Shown one piece after another: positions 43,607 through 54,400 of a stretch of 64,000 bases of DNA (position 1 is the first letter of the stretch; each line of letters starts with the position of its first letter). The stretch is from positions 97,296,797-97,360,796 of the forward strand of contig OX465580.1 in the NCBI GenBank assembly GCA_950022655.1, given 5' to 3'. This DNA comes from Alentia gelatinosa. Taxonomy: Eukaryota; Annelida; Polychaeta; Phyllodocida; Polynoidae. Under the pieces are notes generated by a model, which made no database searches, was not told the origin of the DNA, and saw only the letters and a list, made by a program, of their open reading frames with translations. A program made the position numbers and the translations under genes.

Positions 43607-43925
43607 GAAACCTATGAGAGTTTAGGGTCTGAGCTCGTATCCCATCGAGTTTGAATCACATAGTAGTTCACAAGCTTGAAGGCAAAGCCGCGTGAATTAC
43701 ATGGTGATTCAAACGAGATGGGATCGAGCTCTGACACTAAACTTGAATGGGTTTCTGAATTTATCTCATCTTTCACATTGACTAATGTGCTATCATTTGT
43801 GACATGATCCCCCATTGGATATTTTTCTTAAATATCTAATGGGCGTTAGATACGAATTCCCAATGTTTTAATTTTAAAAGTCTATTGAGAAAAAATACCA
43901 GGGGAGAGATAAATCTAGATTCAGC
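43607..43925 (+). mobile_element. Hairpin-type MITE, full copy
   Basis: Hairpin 43607-43755 with arms GAGCTCG(A/T)...ATCCCATC and inner GTAGTTCACAAG with GCGTGAATTACATG; outer ends GAAACC and GGTTTC. A 170-bp tail follows (TGAATTTATCTC, TTGGATATTTTTCTTAAATA, TAGATACGAATTCCC). Relatives at 36612-36847 (inverse) and 52087-52985 share both hairpin and tail. Confidence 0.82.
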
Positions 43926-44389
43926 ATCACCTTTTGCGATATGAGTTGGAATTTAGCACAACCTTCAATACATCAGTTATCACTATTCAACTTTTTTTGT
44001 CTCATGGTTATTCTTTCTTTACTAATATCCTGTATTACAAAATTATAATCTATTAACCAAGCTATGTGTCCAGGATAACATTATTTCTCTGACAATGTTG
44101 CTTACAGGTCAAGAGTTCATCATGGACATTTGTCACCAGACAGAAAACATTATGGAAAAGAAAGGACAGGTTCACAGACAAGTACATAGACAGTGACATG
44201 AACTAAAAACTGTGGAAGAGAGTACGAATCCTGTACTTATTGGAAAAGCAACATTTCCCTCTTCTTTGTAAATAGATACCATATACATTTTTATTGTGTC
44301 ATACTTTGTTGACTTCAATGCTCAACACATTTTAATGTCATACCAGTTGCTGAAAACGAACCCCTGATGTACATGTTTATGTGGAAATT
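43926..44389. other. Left flank of element C, no gene recognised
   Basis: Nothing recognised. Confidence 0.4.
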
Positions 44390-44580
44390 GGTAGCCCATG
44401 GCCGTAGGGTCAGGGGCGGTCATTGCTCCACCCGACGCACTCCCCTCCTACTAGCGCTCCCTGCGCGCCCCCTCGTGTAGGCCACGTGAACCACGCGGTC
44501 ACGTGGTACGCCGCTACACTGACCTCTTCCCATTCTCCTGCTTTTCTTCACCACGTACGGACGTACTCTACAATTTCTCC
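44390..44580 (+). repeat. Element C split direct repeat A1
   Basis: 191 bp starting GGTAGCCCATGGCC, matching 49371-49561; the copies diverge after ACAATTTCTCC. Confidence 0.92.
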
Positions 44581-44683
44581 TCTTTGGCCTACATCGCTCG
44601 CCGTCCCTATACTCCACGAGTATCGGACCGAGCCGTACGAGGACAACTACGGGTGATTTGAAAGTACTACTACAGGGAGGAAA
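44581..44683 (+). promoter_or_regulatory. Conserved 5' leader of element C
   Basis: Contains TTTGGCC, CGCTCGCC and ACTCCACGAGTATCGG, the blocks shared with the leaders of elements A and B. Confidence 0.45.
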
Positions 44684-45817
44684 ATGCCGAAGACACGGGC
44701 CACCCCAGGACCTTCACAGGCGCAGGAGGGAGACCAGATCTCCAACTCGACCGTGAGGGCCAGCGAGGACCACTTGGAGTCCGTCTCCCAGGCGGGAAGT
44801 GTGAGATCCGCAAGGGCCACAGCCGTTGACGCCAGCCTCGCCCAGATGAGAGCCGACATCAACGGTGTGGTGCAAGCCGTAGCAGCACTGACCAGGGCGC
44901 GGTCCCAGGACTGAGGTTCCCGGGCGCCCTCGGCACGATCTGCAGCCGCATGGAGGACGGAGGACTGGGCCGAGGACCAGGCCTCCCGGGTACTCCCGGA
45001 GCCGAGACAGCTGAGGGACCGCTACGCCCCGGACGCCTACGTCCAACGCGAACTGGACCGGGAGACGATACGCCACGACCGCACGGCCGGTAAGCTGTAT
45101 TCTGATCTTAATATTGCCCGCCTCACATCGAAGCCGTATATGTTTCTGGACCGAGAGGGAGTGTACACTCTCTCTCAGAAATAGGAGTTGAGAGGGAGTT
45201 TGGGACCGATGGAGTACGTCAGGGCCTTCATCGGCCTCCTCAGCGACCACCGTGCCGTGGCCCCGGGGGACCGGGACCACATGTTCAAGCACCTACACCA
45301 AGTCTCGGTCGACGCCCAGTCCCGACCGTGGGCCGGGGTACGTAGGTGGTCGCAATACGTGTTTGACCAGATAGAGACGGGGCGACTCGCGTGGAGCTAT
45401 TACAGTTTAATTCAAGAGGAGCGAGTGCGACTGGCCATGACGACCGGGACCACTCAGACTAGGTCGGACCCTGGGAAGACGAGCTCGAAGGATCTGCCAT
45501 GCCGGCAGTACAACTCGGACCGGGGGTGCCGGCACCGGGGCAGCCACGAGGACGGGCCGGTAAAATGGCTACACATCTGCTCGTACTGCGATTCCATTGG
45601 GAAGCAGTGCGGGCATTCCCTACACGCGTGTAACCGCAAGCTAGGATACACGATGGGGTACGACGCCCAGCCGGCCCCTCCTGCTGCACCCCGCCGGGCC
45701 GGACCGGCCGGATACACCCCCCAAGCCGGACATACGATGCGGGCGGTAGACCCCAGGCAGGAAGCAGTACACCAACAAGCACCTGCAAAAAACGGTTACG
45801 GTGCGCCCCGCGAGTGA
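44684..45817 (+). pseudogene. gag: Gag-like protein of element C, two nonsense codons
   Basis: A single frame from ATG 44684 to TGA 45815-45817, broken only by TGA 44912-44914 and TAG 45182-45184. Conserved blocks: PEPRQLRDRYAPDAYVQREL, HDRTAGKLYSDL, RGSLGPMEYVRAF and the C-terminal Cys/His cluster (about 45500-45640) with the same spacing as B. The TAG sits where B has a Leu codon. The C-terminus ends KNGYGAPRE, like the KNGPDTPRE of B. Confidence 0.85.
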
Positions 45818-45829
45818 TCGGTGCGCACC
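45787..45829 (+). promoter_or_regulatory. Predicted -1 frameshift signal, element C
   Basis: Zero frame GCA AAA AAC gives A_AAA_AAC (45787-45793). A 6-nt spacer GGTTAC is followed by a perfect 7-bp stem GGTGCGC (45800-45806) with GCGCACC (45823-45829). The gag TGA is in the loop, and the -1 frame is open into RT. Confidence 0.75.
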
Positions 45830-48130
45830 CCAAAACAGGATGCTCACGTGCACGCACCCCCGAGCCCCGGGTCGCTGCGTACACAGCATGTGAGATCACA
45901 CAGGATGCACCCCCGGATGCTTGCGTAACGCCCCCCAATAAACCGCGGGCCAGGACGTGGGCACAGGTGGTGAGCGGGCCCGGACCGGATACGGGCCCAA
46001 CGGCTGCGCCCCCACAGAGCAAGCAGGCCGGGCAGGACAGGACCAGTGACGTCAGCCCCCACGTGACGGGGAGCGCACGTGGACCTGGAAACAACAACAA
46101 CAACACAAGTAACATGTGGCGAGCAGCCACGACGGTGGGCGTCGCCCCCCAGCACGTGAGGGGTGTTAGTGTTACCGCGCCACACCGAGTACCACAGACT
46201 AACACTCCGGATTTCGACACACTAAAGGAAGTGTGCCGCACCGGAGTTGTTCCCCCCGGGGTCCAGACGGATCCGGAGGCCCTACTACACCACCGCCGTG
46301 CGGAATGGCCGTCCCTCCACGAGGACGCGCCCGCGGCGCACGGGCACATATACGAGGCCGTTCGGGCGTCCGGGCTTCCCAACGCTATGTGTGCCAAGAT
46401 TACGCTCCCCACCGATCTGAATCTACGGGCATGGGAGACGTACCTGACGGGAATGGAGGGAAAGGCCGAGCTCCTCGGATTCATCCGCTACGGGTTCCCC
46501 CTCGGCTAACTGGGGCCGGCCTCCGATACTCGGGACATGCCTTATCACCCTAGCGCCACCGCTTACCCTGTCGAGGTGAGCGACTTTGTAAAAAAGGAAC
46601 TAGGCTTCTCTAACCTCCTCGGGCCGTTTCCGGAGGCCCCGTTCGACCCGTGGTGCCACGTGTCTCCCCTGATGTCGCGGGAGAAACGGGACTCTCCAGC
46701 CCGGAGAGTAATCACGGATATGACTTTCCCCAAGGAGCGGAGCGTTAACGCCTACATTATGAAGAATGCAGTGTACGGCGAGGAGAGGGAGCACAGCCTC
46801 CCCACGGTCGACGGCTTCGTCTCCCGGCTGGTGGCCTTGGGGACCGGGAGCTACATGGCGACCATCGACATCTCGAGGGTGTATAAGAATTTCCGCTGCG
46901 ACCCCCTCGACTGGCCGGTGCTATGTTTCTCCTGGGACGGCGGGTACTTCTGCGATACGGCGATGCCGTTCGGTGCCGGCGCCTCGTCCTACCATATGCA
47001 GTGTGTCGCCGAGACCATAGTGGAGATTCTTGCCCAGGGCGGTGTCGAGGCCGCCATGTACCTCGACGACCTGATAATTCTCTCCCCCAGCAAAGAGAAA
47101 GCGGCATCGGACTTCGCGGCAGCGTGCAGCCTTCTCAAAGAACTAGGTCTCCCCGAGGCCTGCGAGAAAGCGCAGGCACCCAGCCAGACGGTGTGATGGC
47201 TGGGGATACAGATCGATGCCACCGAAATGACTCTCACGATCCCCGAGGACAAGCTGGAGGAAGTCCGAGAACACATGGCGGCCGTGGCCCGAAAGCGGTC
47301 TCTGACGAAGAGACAGCTGCAATCGATCCTCGGGCGGATACTCCACGTCTCCAGATGGGTCCGCCCCACGAGGCCCTTCGTAAGTAAGCTACTCGAGGCC
47401 CTACGGGCGATGGAGGGCTATTACATCAACGTATCCTCCGAGATGCGCCAGGACTTCAACTGGTTCTCCCAGTTTGCGGAGGGCTGGAATGGCCGCGCAC
47501 TCATCCCCCGGGGGCTGCCGACGAAGTGCATAACGGTCGACGCGTGCCTGACCGGGGTCGGGGGCACCGACGGCCGTCGCGCCTACTCAGCGCAGGTGTG
47601 CCCGCTGAACGACCCGGTCAACTGCATATCGGAGTTAGAGGCACTGAACACGATATACGCCCTAAATACCTTCTTGACCGACCGGGACCGAGGGACACGG
47701 GTCGAGGTATTTTGTGATAACCTGGGCACCGTCCAGGCACTGACCTCGGGCCGGGCGCGTAACAAAGTCCTCGCAGAGTGTGCCCGCCAGGCCTGGATGG
47801 TGCAGGCGAAGCTACAAGTCGAGCTGGTGTACACTCACGTACCAGGAGTGCAGAACTCGGTCGCGGACGCACTCAGTCGGTCCCACCTCTCCTCAACAGA
47901 CTACCGAACGGCGGCGTACTACATGTCTTTCCATAATCTTGTGCATGTAAAACCGTGTAACCACGCTTCATTCATCCCTATTCTTCGGCTTCTATGCAGA
48001 TCTAGCGCTACGCTATCTCCAGCAGAGGGCATCTGTGCGACAGACTGCGGCTCGTGCCCCAGGCACGGTCGCAAACCAGCGAAGCGCCGTATCGACATAC
48101 CTCGCGTTCTGCCGGAGGATGGGGACGGAC
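45814..48130 (+). pseudogene. Reverse transcriptase-RNase H of element C, two nonsense codons
   Basis: One continuous frame from the GTGA overlap, interrupted by TAA 46507-46509 (where B has Tyr in FPLGY) and TGA 47194-47196 (just before WLGI). All catalytic blocks remain: TIDISRVYKN (motif A Asp kept), MPFGAGASSYHMQ, YLDDLIILSP, VDACLTGVGG, ELEALN, FCDNLGTV and ADALSRSHL. The end overlaps the recombinase frame from about 47981. Homologous to B throughout. Confidence 0.88.
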
Positions 48131-48961
48131 CCTCAGGCACCGTCCGTGAGTTTCTTAACGGCTTACCTGGAGTACGTCGCCGACCACGCCCCCTCACCAG
48201 CGACTGTGGCGAATCATCTCTCCCACCTACGGTCGCACCTACGGCTCTCCGGTGGAAACGTCGCGGCGACCGAGGACGTACGGGTGAGGAGGGCCCTCGA
48301 CGCCATGAGGAGGGACAAGACGTACCAGCCGAATATCAAGCCGCCGGTCCCGATGAGTGTGCTCAGGGACGTCCTCGCCGGCCTCACGGCCACGCCCCTC
48401 GACCGGACACTACGCGCGGCTTTCCTGGTGCTCTACTACGCCGCACTCCAGCAAAGCGAGGTCGCGCCGCCGACGGTGGGGGGCTTCGACCCGGTCCGAC
48501 ACCTTTCACGTGGAGACGTGGCAGTCACGTTGACTCACATGATAGTAAGGATCAAGGCCGCCAAAAACCTCCAGTGTGTTGGAGAGGAGAAGCGGGTGGC
48601 CCTCCAGCCCTCACCGGAGCCGGCGACTTGCCCCATCACGGCCGTGAGGGAGATGACCCCGGCGGTCCCCACCAGGTCCGATCAAGATCTGTTCCTTATG
48701 AATGAGGACAGGACGCCGATAACGACCCGGTCGTTAACTAAACAGTGGAATAGGCTACTCGCCCAGGCCGGCCACCCCCCAAAGACCTACACCCTACACA
48801 GCCTGAGAAAGGTCGCCGCCACACAGGACTTCCAGGCCGGGGTGCCAGAACTGTCTATTCAACGGTACGGGGGGTGGCGCTCCAACGCGCACAGGAGCTA
48901 CATCCTGGACGCGAATGCCACTGAGGTCAACAACTCACTTATAAAATCCCTCAACAAGTGA
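47981..48961 (+). pseudogene. Tyrosine recombinase of element C, catalytic Arg replaced
   Basis: Frame offset +1 from RT-RH, starting in the ADLALRYLQQRAS stretch and open to TGA 48961. N-terminal APGTVANQRSAVSTYLAFC, then the catalytic domain. Box I reads AALQQSE, so the essential Arg is Gln (CAG 48449-48451; B has CGG). HSLRK, GGWRS and HRSYIL with the nucleophile Tyr are kept. The frame is otherwise intact, so the protein could be made but should be inactive. Confidence 0.87.
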
Positions 48962-49011
48962 CTTGCAAACTTTTTTCTTACCCACCCACCACCACCTTTC
49001 ATGGTATTTTT

Positions 49012-49370
49012 GGGTTATTTTATACATTTTATACAAATACATATACATATTATCTCATAATACTAGTATAACTATACCTAATTGACACCTGTCAATTAAC
49101 ATATGTATTCTTCAATATGTATATTCTCTTCATACATCATATTTACCAATATGTATATCCTTGTATCATATTCTCCAATATGTTATACCTTTCATACCAT
49201 ATTTACAAATATGTTCTTTCATATCATATCTAACATATGGATATGCTTATCATTTACATATTTCTACCTTGTATAAACATGTCATGTCGGATTGGTTCAT
49301 AAAATTAAAATAAATTTTATTTTCCCAACTCTAGACTCTCCTTCTATTGTGTTCAGGATAAAGGGTAATG
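49012..49370 (+). repeat. Element C split direct repeat B1
   Basis: 359 bp, matches 49595-49953; AT-rich with many ATATGT words and an AATAAATTTTATTTTCCC stretch before the end AAAGGGTAATG. Confidence 0.92.
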
Positions 49371-49561
49371 GGTAGCCCATGGCCGTAGGGTCAGGGGCGG
49401 TCATTGCTCCACCTGACGCACTCCCCTCCTACTAGCGCTCCCTGCGCGCCCCCTCGTGTAGGCCACGTGAACCACGCGGTCACGTGGTATGCCGCTACAC
49501 TGACCTCTTCCCATTCTCCTGCTTTTCTTCACCACGTACGGACGTACTCTACAATTTCTCC
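49371..49561 (+). repeat. Element C split direct repeat A2
   Basis: 191 bp matching A1, joined to B1 at GGGTAATG-GGTAGCCCATGG. Confidence 0.92.
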
Positions 49562-49594
49562 CACCCACCCTCTCCTCCTTTCCTACTCTCGTAG

Positions 49595-49953
49595 GGGTTA
49601 TTTTATACATTTTATACAAATACATATACGTATCATCTCATAATACTAGTATAACTATACCTAATTGACACCTGTCAATTAACATATGTATTCTTCAATA
49701 TGTATATTCTCTTCATACATCATATTTACCAATATGTATATCCTTGTATCATATTCTCCAATATGTTATACCTTTCATACCATATTTACAAATATGTTCT
49801 TTCATATCATATCTAACATATGGATATGCTTATCATTTACATATTTCTACCTTGTATAAACATGTCATGTCGGATTGGTTCATAAAATTAAAATAAATTT
49901 TATTTTCCCAACTCTAGACTCTCCTTCTATTGTGTTCAGGATAAAGGGTAATG
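49595..49953 (+). repeat. Element C split direct repeat B2
   Basis: 359-bp second B copy ending GGGTAATG. The hairpin CCTACTCTCGTAGG lies just before it (about 49582-49595). Confidence 0.92.
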
Positions 49954-50810
49954 AAGGACAAATGATTCGGTCAAGAGCGAGTGCGATGTACTCATGGATA
50001 GGAAGAGCCTGAAATTAAATCCTTCCAAAATTTAGTACATATGAACAATATTCTGAACTTTTGTGTAAGGCGTGCTTCAATAAATCGAGCAAACACAGTT
50101 TAAGGGTTCAGAATAAACGTACAAGAGATTGGACCTCCTAAACATAACGTTATAGACAGATAAATGAAATCAGTGTTACTTAATTATCCTTATTTGGAAT
50201 GTCTGTAGACAGGGCCTCAGAGCAGGTAGAATGTGGTAATGAACGTTTTAAGATTCATGCAGAAATTAAAGCTTCTGCAAAGATTTCTTCTCAAGGAGAA
50301 GAGTTCGTAATAATTGATGGCGGGATATAGGTTTACAGAAGATGGCTGCTGCCTGGAGATCTTCGTGTCAGCATGTCAGTGTTTGTCCAATGTCTCGACT
50401 AAGGGTGTAGTAACAGGTAGAACCAGTTCACTGGTGTTCATCTTCATGAGAGACAGCTGCTCCAGAGCATCTCCTGTGCCTGATTGCAGGCGTCACAGAC
50501 CAGATATGATTATTTGCAGATTCCGAATGGAAGTAAACGGGGGTCAGCCTCAGAACATTTCAGAGTTTTGATATTCATAAATGTCCTCTGTGCATGTCCT
50601 CATATCATCGTTAGCGGATTCTAGGACTTATTGTATGTTTATAACGATTTGATAAATATATGGCATCGGTGGTCTGCCATCGAGCTACATACTTGTTTGA
50701 AGACAATTGCATACTGAGTTAGAATGCTGCATGTTTTGTCATAAAAGAAATGTAAAGGTTTTTTTGTAAGCCCATGAAAATGATAAAGCTAAAATCTTTC
50801 AAGTACACTA
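49954..50810. other. Intergenic DNA, no gene recognised
   Basis: An 85-codon frame at 50314-50571 has no recognisable domain. Confidence 0.4.
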
Positions 50811-51150
50811 CTAATGGAACTATTTGGACATTTCAATTCAGTCTCATATCAGAGAGATCATTGAACTACTTAGTTGCTGAGCATGCGGCATGTTGCTCTA
50901 AAGTAAGTCATGAATAGGTAATTTCGATTCCCCGGTTTTTAACTGCTTTGTAACTCAATCTCAAACACGTCCTCTAGGTACTAATGGAACTATTTGGACA
51001 TTTCAATTCAATCTCATGTCAGAGAGATCATTGAACCACTTAGTTGCTGAGCATGCGGCATGTTGCACTAAAATAAGTCATGGATAGGTAATTTCGATTC
51101 CCCGGTTTTTAACTGCTTTGTAACTCAATCTCAAACACGTCCTCTAGGTA
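50811..51150. repeat. 170-bp tandem duplication
   Basis: CTAATGGAACTATTTGGACA starts units at 50811 and 50981, each ending ACGTCCTCTAGGTA. The two units differ at only a handful of positions. Confidence 0.95.
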
Positions 51151-52086
51151 CAATAGTCATGATGTTATCAACCATACCTTAATGCGCTAATCCGATTTCT
51201 AGAGCGTCTGGGTAAATAAACATTTTTATATTTTCTTGAAATATTGCAATATTCTGACTAAATGAAGTAACCTTTTAAATGGCTTTTCAGTTTGTATCAT
51301 GTTCTATGTTTTAGGAACATTGATATGACAGGTCTAGTCAACAGTGCCTTTAAGTGCCCGAAGGCCTGTCAACAGGCTTAGAGCTTACTCTGCTTATCCC
51401 TGCTAAGTCTGCTCTTCAGGAGCATGCACAATTTATATGTATATTTACACAGAGGGGATAAGTGTCCAGTTCGAATGTGCCTGGCGGTAGCAGATCATTA
51501 AGAAATACCTGGATGCTACATTCACCATAATAGGGATTAATGGAATTCCTCCTACAGTTCTTCTTAACACGTCGGGGGTATATCAGGGATTATGAATTAC
51601 CTTCGCGGCCATCAATATGAACACAGTTGGGTTTGTATTACAGTAGAGGATACCACCATCTTGAACACCGAATCGAGACTTGTAGATAAACTCTTCACTT
51701 TGAATTATGCAGATATTTTGAATAAGACATGATTCAGGAGGAAAGCATTATTATCATCAATACTGTGTTCCAGAATACTGGCAAATGTATATCATATTTC
51801 CAGAATTCAAACTCCCCACATGTCAGTACAAATTGGCCTACGGTTCATCTATCTAGAGAATGTTTAACTTCACATGTCCATAGGAGACTATAAGTATTAA
51901 CAAATGTTCATTGCAGTGATTACTGACAAATGGCTTAAAGTTATCAAAGAGGTCTCAAGGCTATTACACGACAGTAAATATTATCATCTTGTCAGAACAG
52001 CTTCTTCCAACATCAAAACTAGTTATTTGCAAATGCCTTTAAGAGCAATGCACCCGTTGCCAAGTAACTTGGCAAGTGGTTCTTCA
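51151..52086. other. Intergenic DNA, no gene recognised
   Basis: Nothing recognised. Confidence 0.4.
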
Positions 52087-52556
52087 TAACCTATGAAAGT
52101 TTAGGGTCAGATCCCATCAAGCTAGGATCGCTACGCAATTCACAAAGTGAAACCGCGTGAATTATATAGCGATTCAAACAAGATGGGATCGAGCTCTGAC
52201 CGTTTACAAACTTGAATAGCTTTCTGAATTATTACCACCCTCCACAATGACTAGTGGGTTAAACTATGTGACATAGTAACCAACATAGAAGACGTTTTTT
52301 TGATAGTCGAGGTAAACGTCAATGTGAACAAATGTGAACATTTGAGAAACGGACAACAGGAACAAATAGATCAACCTCAGAGTAAATGATAAGAAGAAAA
52401 TATTGTAGGGTGGGTTGGAGGCAAGTTTGAAAGTGTTCACGTGCTGAGGAGCGTGACGTCAGAGAAACGGATAGAACCCGCTAGGTGGCGTTGGCGTCAG
52501 GGTAAGCGCGGGACGTCCGTAAAGCGCCACCGTGGTCGTTAGTCCCGTGTCCTGGG

Positions 52557-52859
52557 ACCTGTTTCACTAGTTTCGTGACATGTCTAGATGGCGTCTAGAT
52601 GGTGTGTCCGGTTTCATAAGAACTAGACATTAGACTTTGTTTTGTCCGTTCTTGCTTGCACTGTTGGTGCCGCTTTTCATGTCTGTCTAACACTTTTGTC
52701 ACGAAACTAGTGAAACAGGTCTATGATGTGTAGATTGGTCTAATTCTCATATTTGGGGTCTGTCTTTTCCTAAGGGCAGCTACCTGTGTTGTCACGAAAC
52801 TAGCAACCCCAATGTCTGTATGGTGTCACAGACATGTCACGAAACTAGTGAAACAGGTC
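52557..52859. mobile_element. GTTTCACTAGTTTCGTGACA inverted-repeat element
   Basis: ACCTGTTTCACTAGTTTCGT at 52557 is matched by inverted copies ending at 52720 and at 52859 (ACGAAACTAGTGAAACAGGT); a partial copy CACGAAACTAGCAAC is near 52794. One left end with two possible right ends suggests a nested or partly duplicated MITE. It lies within the insertion of the surrounding MITE. Confidence 0.75.
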
Positions 52860-52961
52860 TCTGGTCATTATACTTCATAAGTTCACCACAATCCCGCATC
52901 GAGTATTTTCTTCTAAATACTCCGTTCACGTTGGATGCGAGTTCCTAATGTTAAATATATG

Positions 52962-52977
52962 GGGGGGGGGGGGGGTG
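52962..52977. repeat. Poly-G run
   Basis: Roughly fifteen G in a row, replacing the GGGGAGAGATAAAT of related MITEs. Confidence 0.9.
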
Positions 52978-53083
52978 CCGGGGTTGAGATAAATCCATGA
53001 AACATATCGGTCACTTTGCCGCCACGTTGTCATTCATTGATTGGTCACACTCAGTAACAAGCAAGCATCGGTGCACGTTACAA

Positions 53084-53097
53084 CCCCCCCCCCCCCT
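53084..53097. repeat. Poly-C run
   Basis: Run of C in otherwise anonymous DNA. Confidence 0.85.
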
Positions 53098-53099
53098 CC

Positions 53100-53689
53100 T
53101 CCCCGCATTCCCCAATGGATACAACCTTAAGGGTACTATGCATCTACCCATTTGTATGTGCAGCTAAAACCTCCCAAGCTTATCTGTCTGCCTATCTCCT
53201 GTTGCACCTGCTTCTATTGTACACAGACTCCAACATCCTAGCTATCATTGAGGAGGAGCTAAGGACCACCGTAGAGATACAACAAGCGTTAATCGGCCTG
53301 TCTTAATTAACCCGGGACTGCTGAGAGATTAGTGATATCCCCTTCAGGGTTTACCAGAGATGTACATCAAATCCTCTTATGACAACACCACAGGAGGAAG
53401 AGCTCTGCGTGAATCCCCTACACCCCGAGGGCAGTGAGAATGCTGGGCAAAGCTTATAGCCTACAACGTTGATCGTATTCAAATACTTCGAAGTACGCTC
53501 TTATGGAATACAATACGACGAGGAAGGATAGCAATATTGAGATGGAGAGATGATGTCAATTACATTTTCTTTTTGTTTTTGGAAAACAATAGCCACCAGA
53601 ATATTTAGGAAGTTTAATTCTGTAAAACTCACCGAAATATGTTTTATTTTTAAACAAACATTTAAACATTCCTGTATCACTGCTGAGCC
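53100..53689. other. Intergenic DNA, no gene recognised
   Basis: A 63-codon frame at 53115-53306 has no recognisable domain. Confidence 0.4.
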
Positions 53690-54105
53690 TATGGATAGAT
53701 AGGATGACGCGGCAGCTGGGGATGAATGAATTTATTATTATCAATCAAATATGATGAATAAAGGTGGGTGATAAATAACAATAAAATGATTATAGATTGG
53801 TGAATACACAACTAAACATAGTAGGTGATAAAAAGTAGGGATACAATAGAATTGGCAATATTGGTATGCAAATATTATGATAGATATTTGGTAAAATATG
53901 TAAATAACCGCCCTATAAAGTAGGACAAAAATTAAATTAGGATGTTGGCGGGTGGGAAATGAAAATACCTGTGGTGAGGTTAAGAATTGGTGAGAAGTGG
54001 GGGCAAGTGCTGGTGGTGAGAACATCAGGTAAGGATTGGAATGAGTGGTGAGTTTTCTGTCTAACAGAGGACAGGAGTGACCAGCCCTGCCCAAAAAACG
54101 AACCG
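53690..54105 (-). mobile_element. Diverged solo Ngaro-like A-B terminal unit
   Basis: Shares block order with the solo unit at 42573: GGATGA...GGGGATGAATGAATTTATT at one end, CCCTATAAAGTAGGA hairpin, GGCGGGTGGG boundary and GGAGTGACCAGCCCTGCCC at the other. No coding part is present. More diverged than the first solo copy. Confidence 0.55.
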
Positions 54106-54400
54106 AAATTCATACGTAAATAGGAGGAGTAGTCATATATGGAGCTAACTGAGTCACATCTACATTGCCAGAAATTCTTAAATATATTCAGTTTTATAAA
54201 AGAAAAATTGAATTCCTCATTTGTCAGGAACAAACTTTAAAGAAATATAGTGTAAAATAACCAAGGTTGTTTTAGGTATTGATAACTAGAGGGTATATAC
54301 TTTAGCCTCTTCCAACTACCGACACAAGGTGCTACCCGTACCAGGGGCAGGTGTGAAGCCGGTAGACACCAGTCACTTCTCAGCCTCGGAGGTGTTAACA
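54106..54400. other. Intergenic DNA, no gene recognised
   Basis: Nothing recognised. Confidence 0.4.

Larger units (their letters stand above)
44390..49953 (+). mobile_element. Ngaro-like YR retrotransposon, element C (inactive)
   Basis: Layout A1 (44390-44580), gag, RT-RNase H, YR, B1 (49012-49370), A2 (49371-49561), B2 (49595-49953). Its proteins are homologous to those of A and B but clearly more distant, so it is a separate subfamily. Damage is confined to point changes: nonsense codons at 44912, 45182, 46507 and 47194, and loss of the recombinase catalytic Arg. A1/A2 and B1/B2 are nearly identical despite this. Confidence 0.92.
52087..52985 (+). mobile_element. Hairpin-type MITE with internal insertion
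   Basis: Hairpin 52087-52224 with GATGGGATCGAGCTCTGAC and matching arm, then the tail CTTTCTGAATTA, GTGACATAG. The tail is interrupted at about 52272 and resumes near 52890 with TATTTTCTTCTAAATACTC and GATGCGAGTTCCTAATGTT, ending in a G-run and GAGATAAATCC. The copy at 43607 lacks the interruption. Confidence 0.72.
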
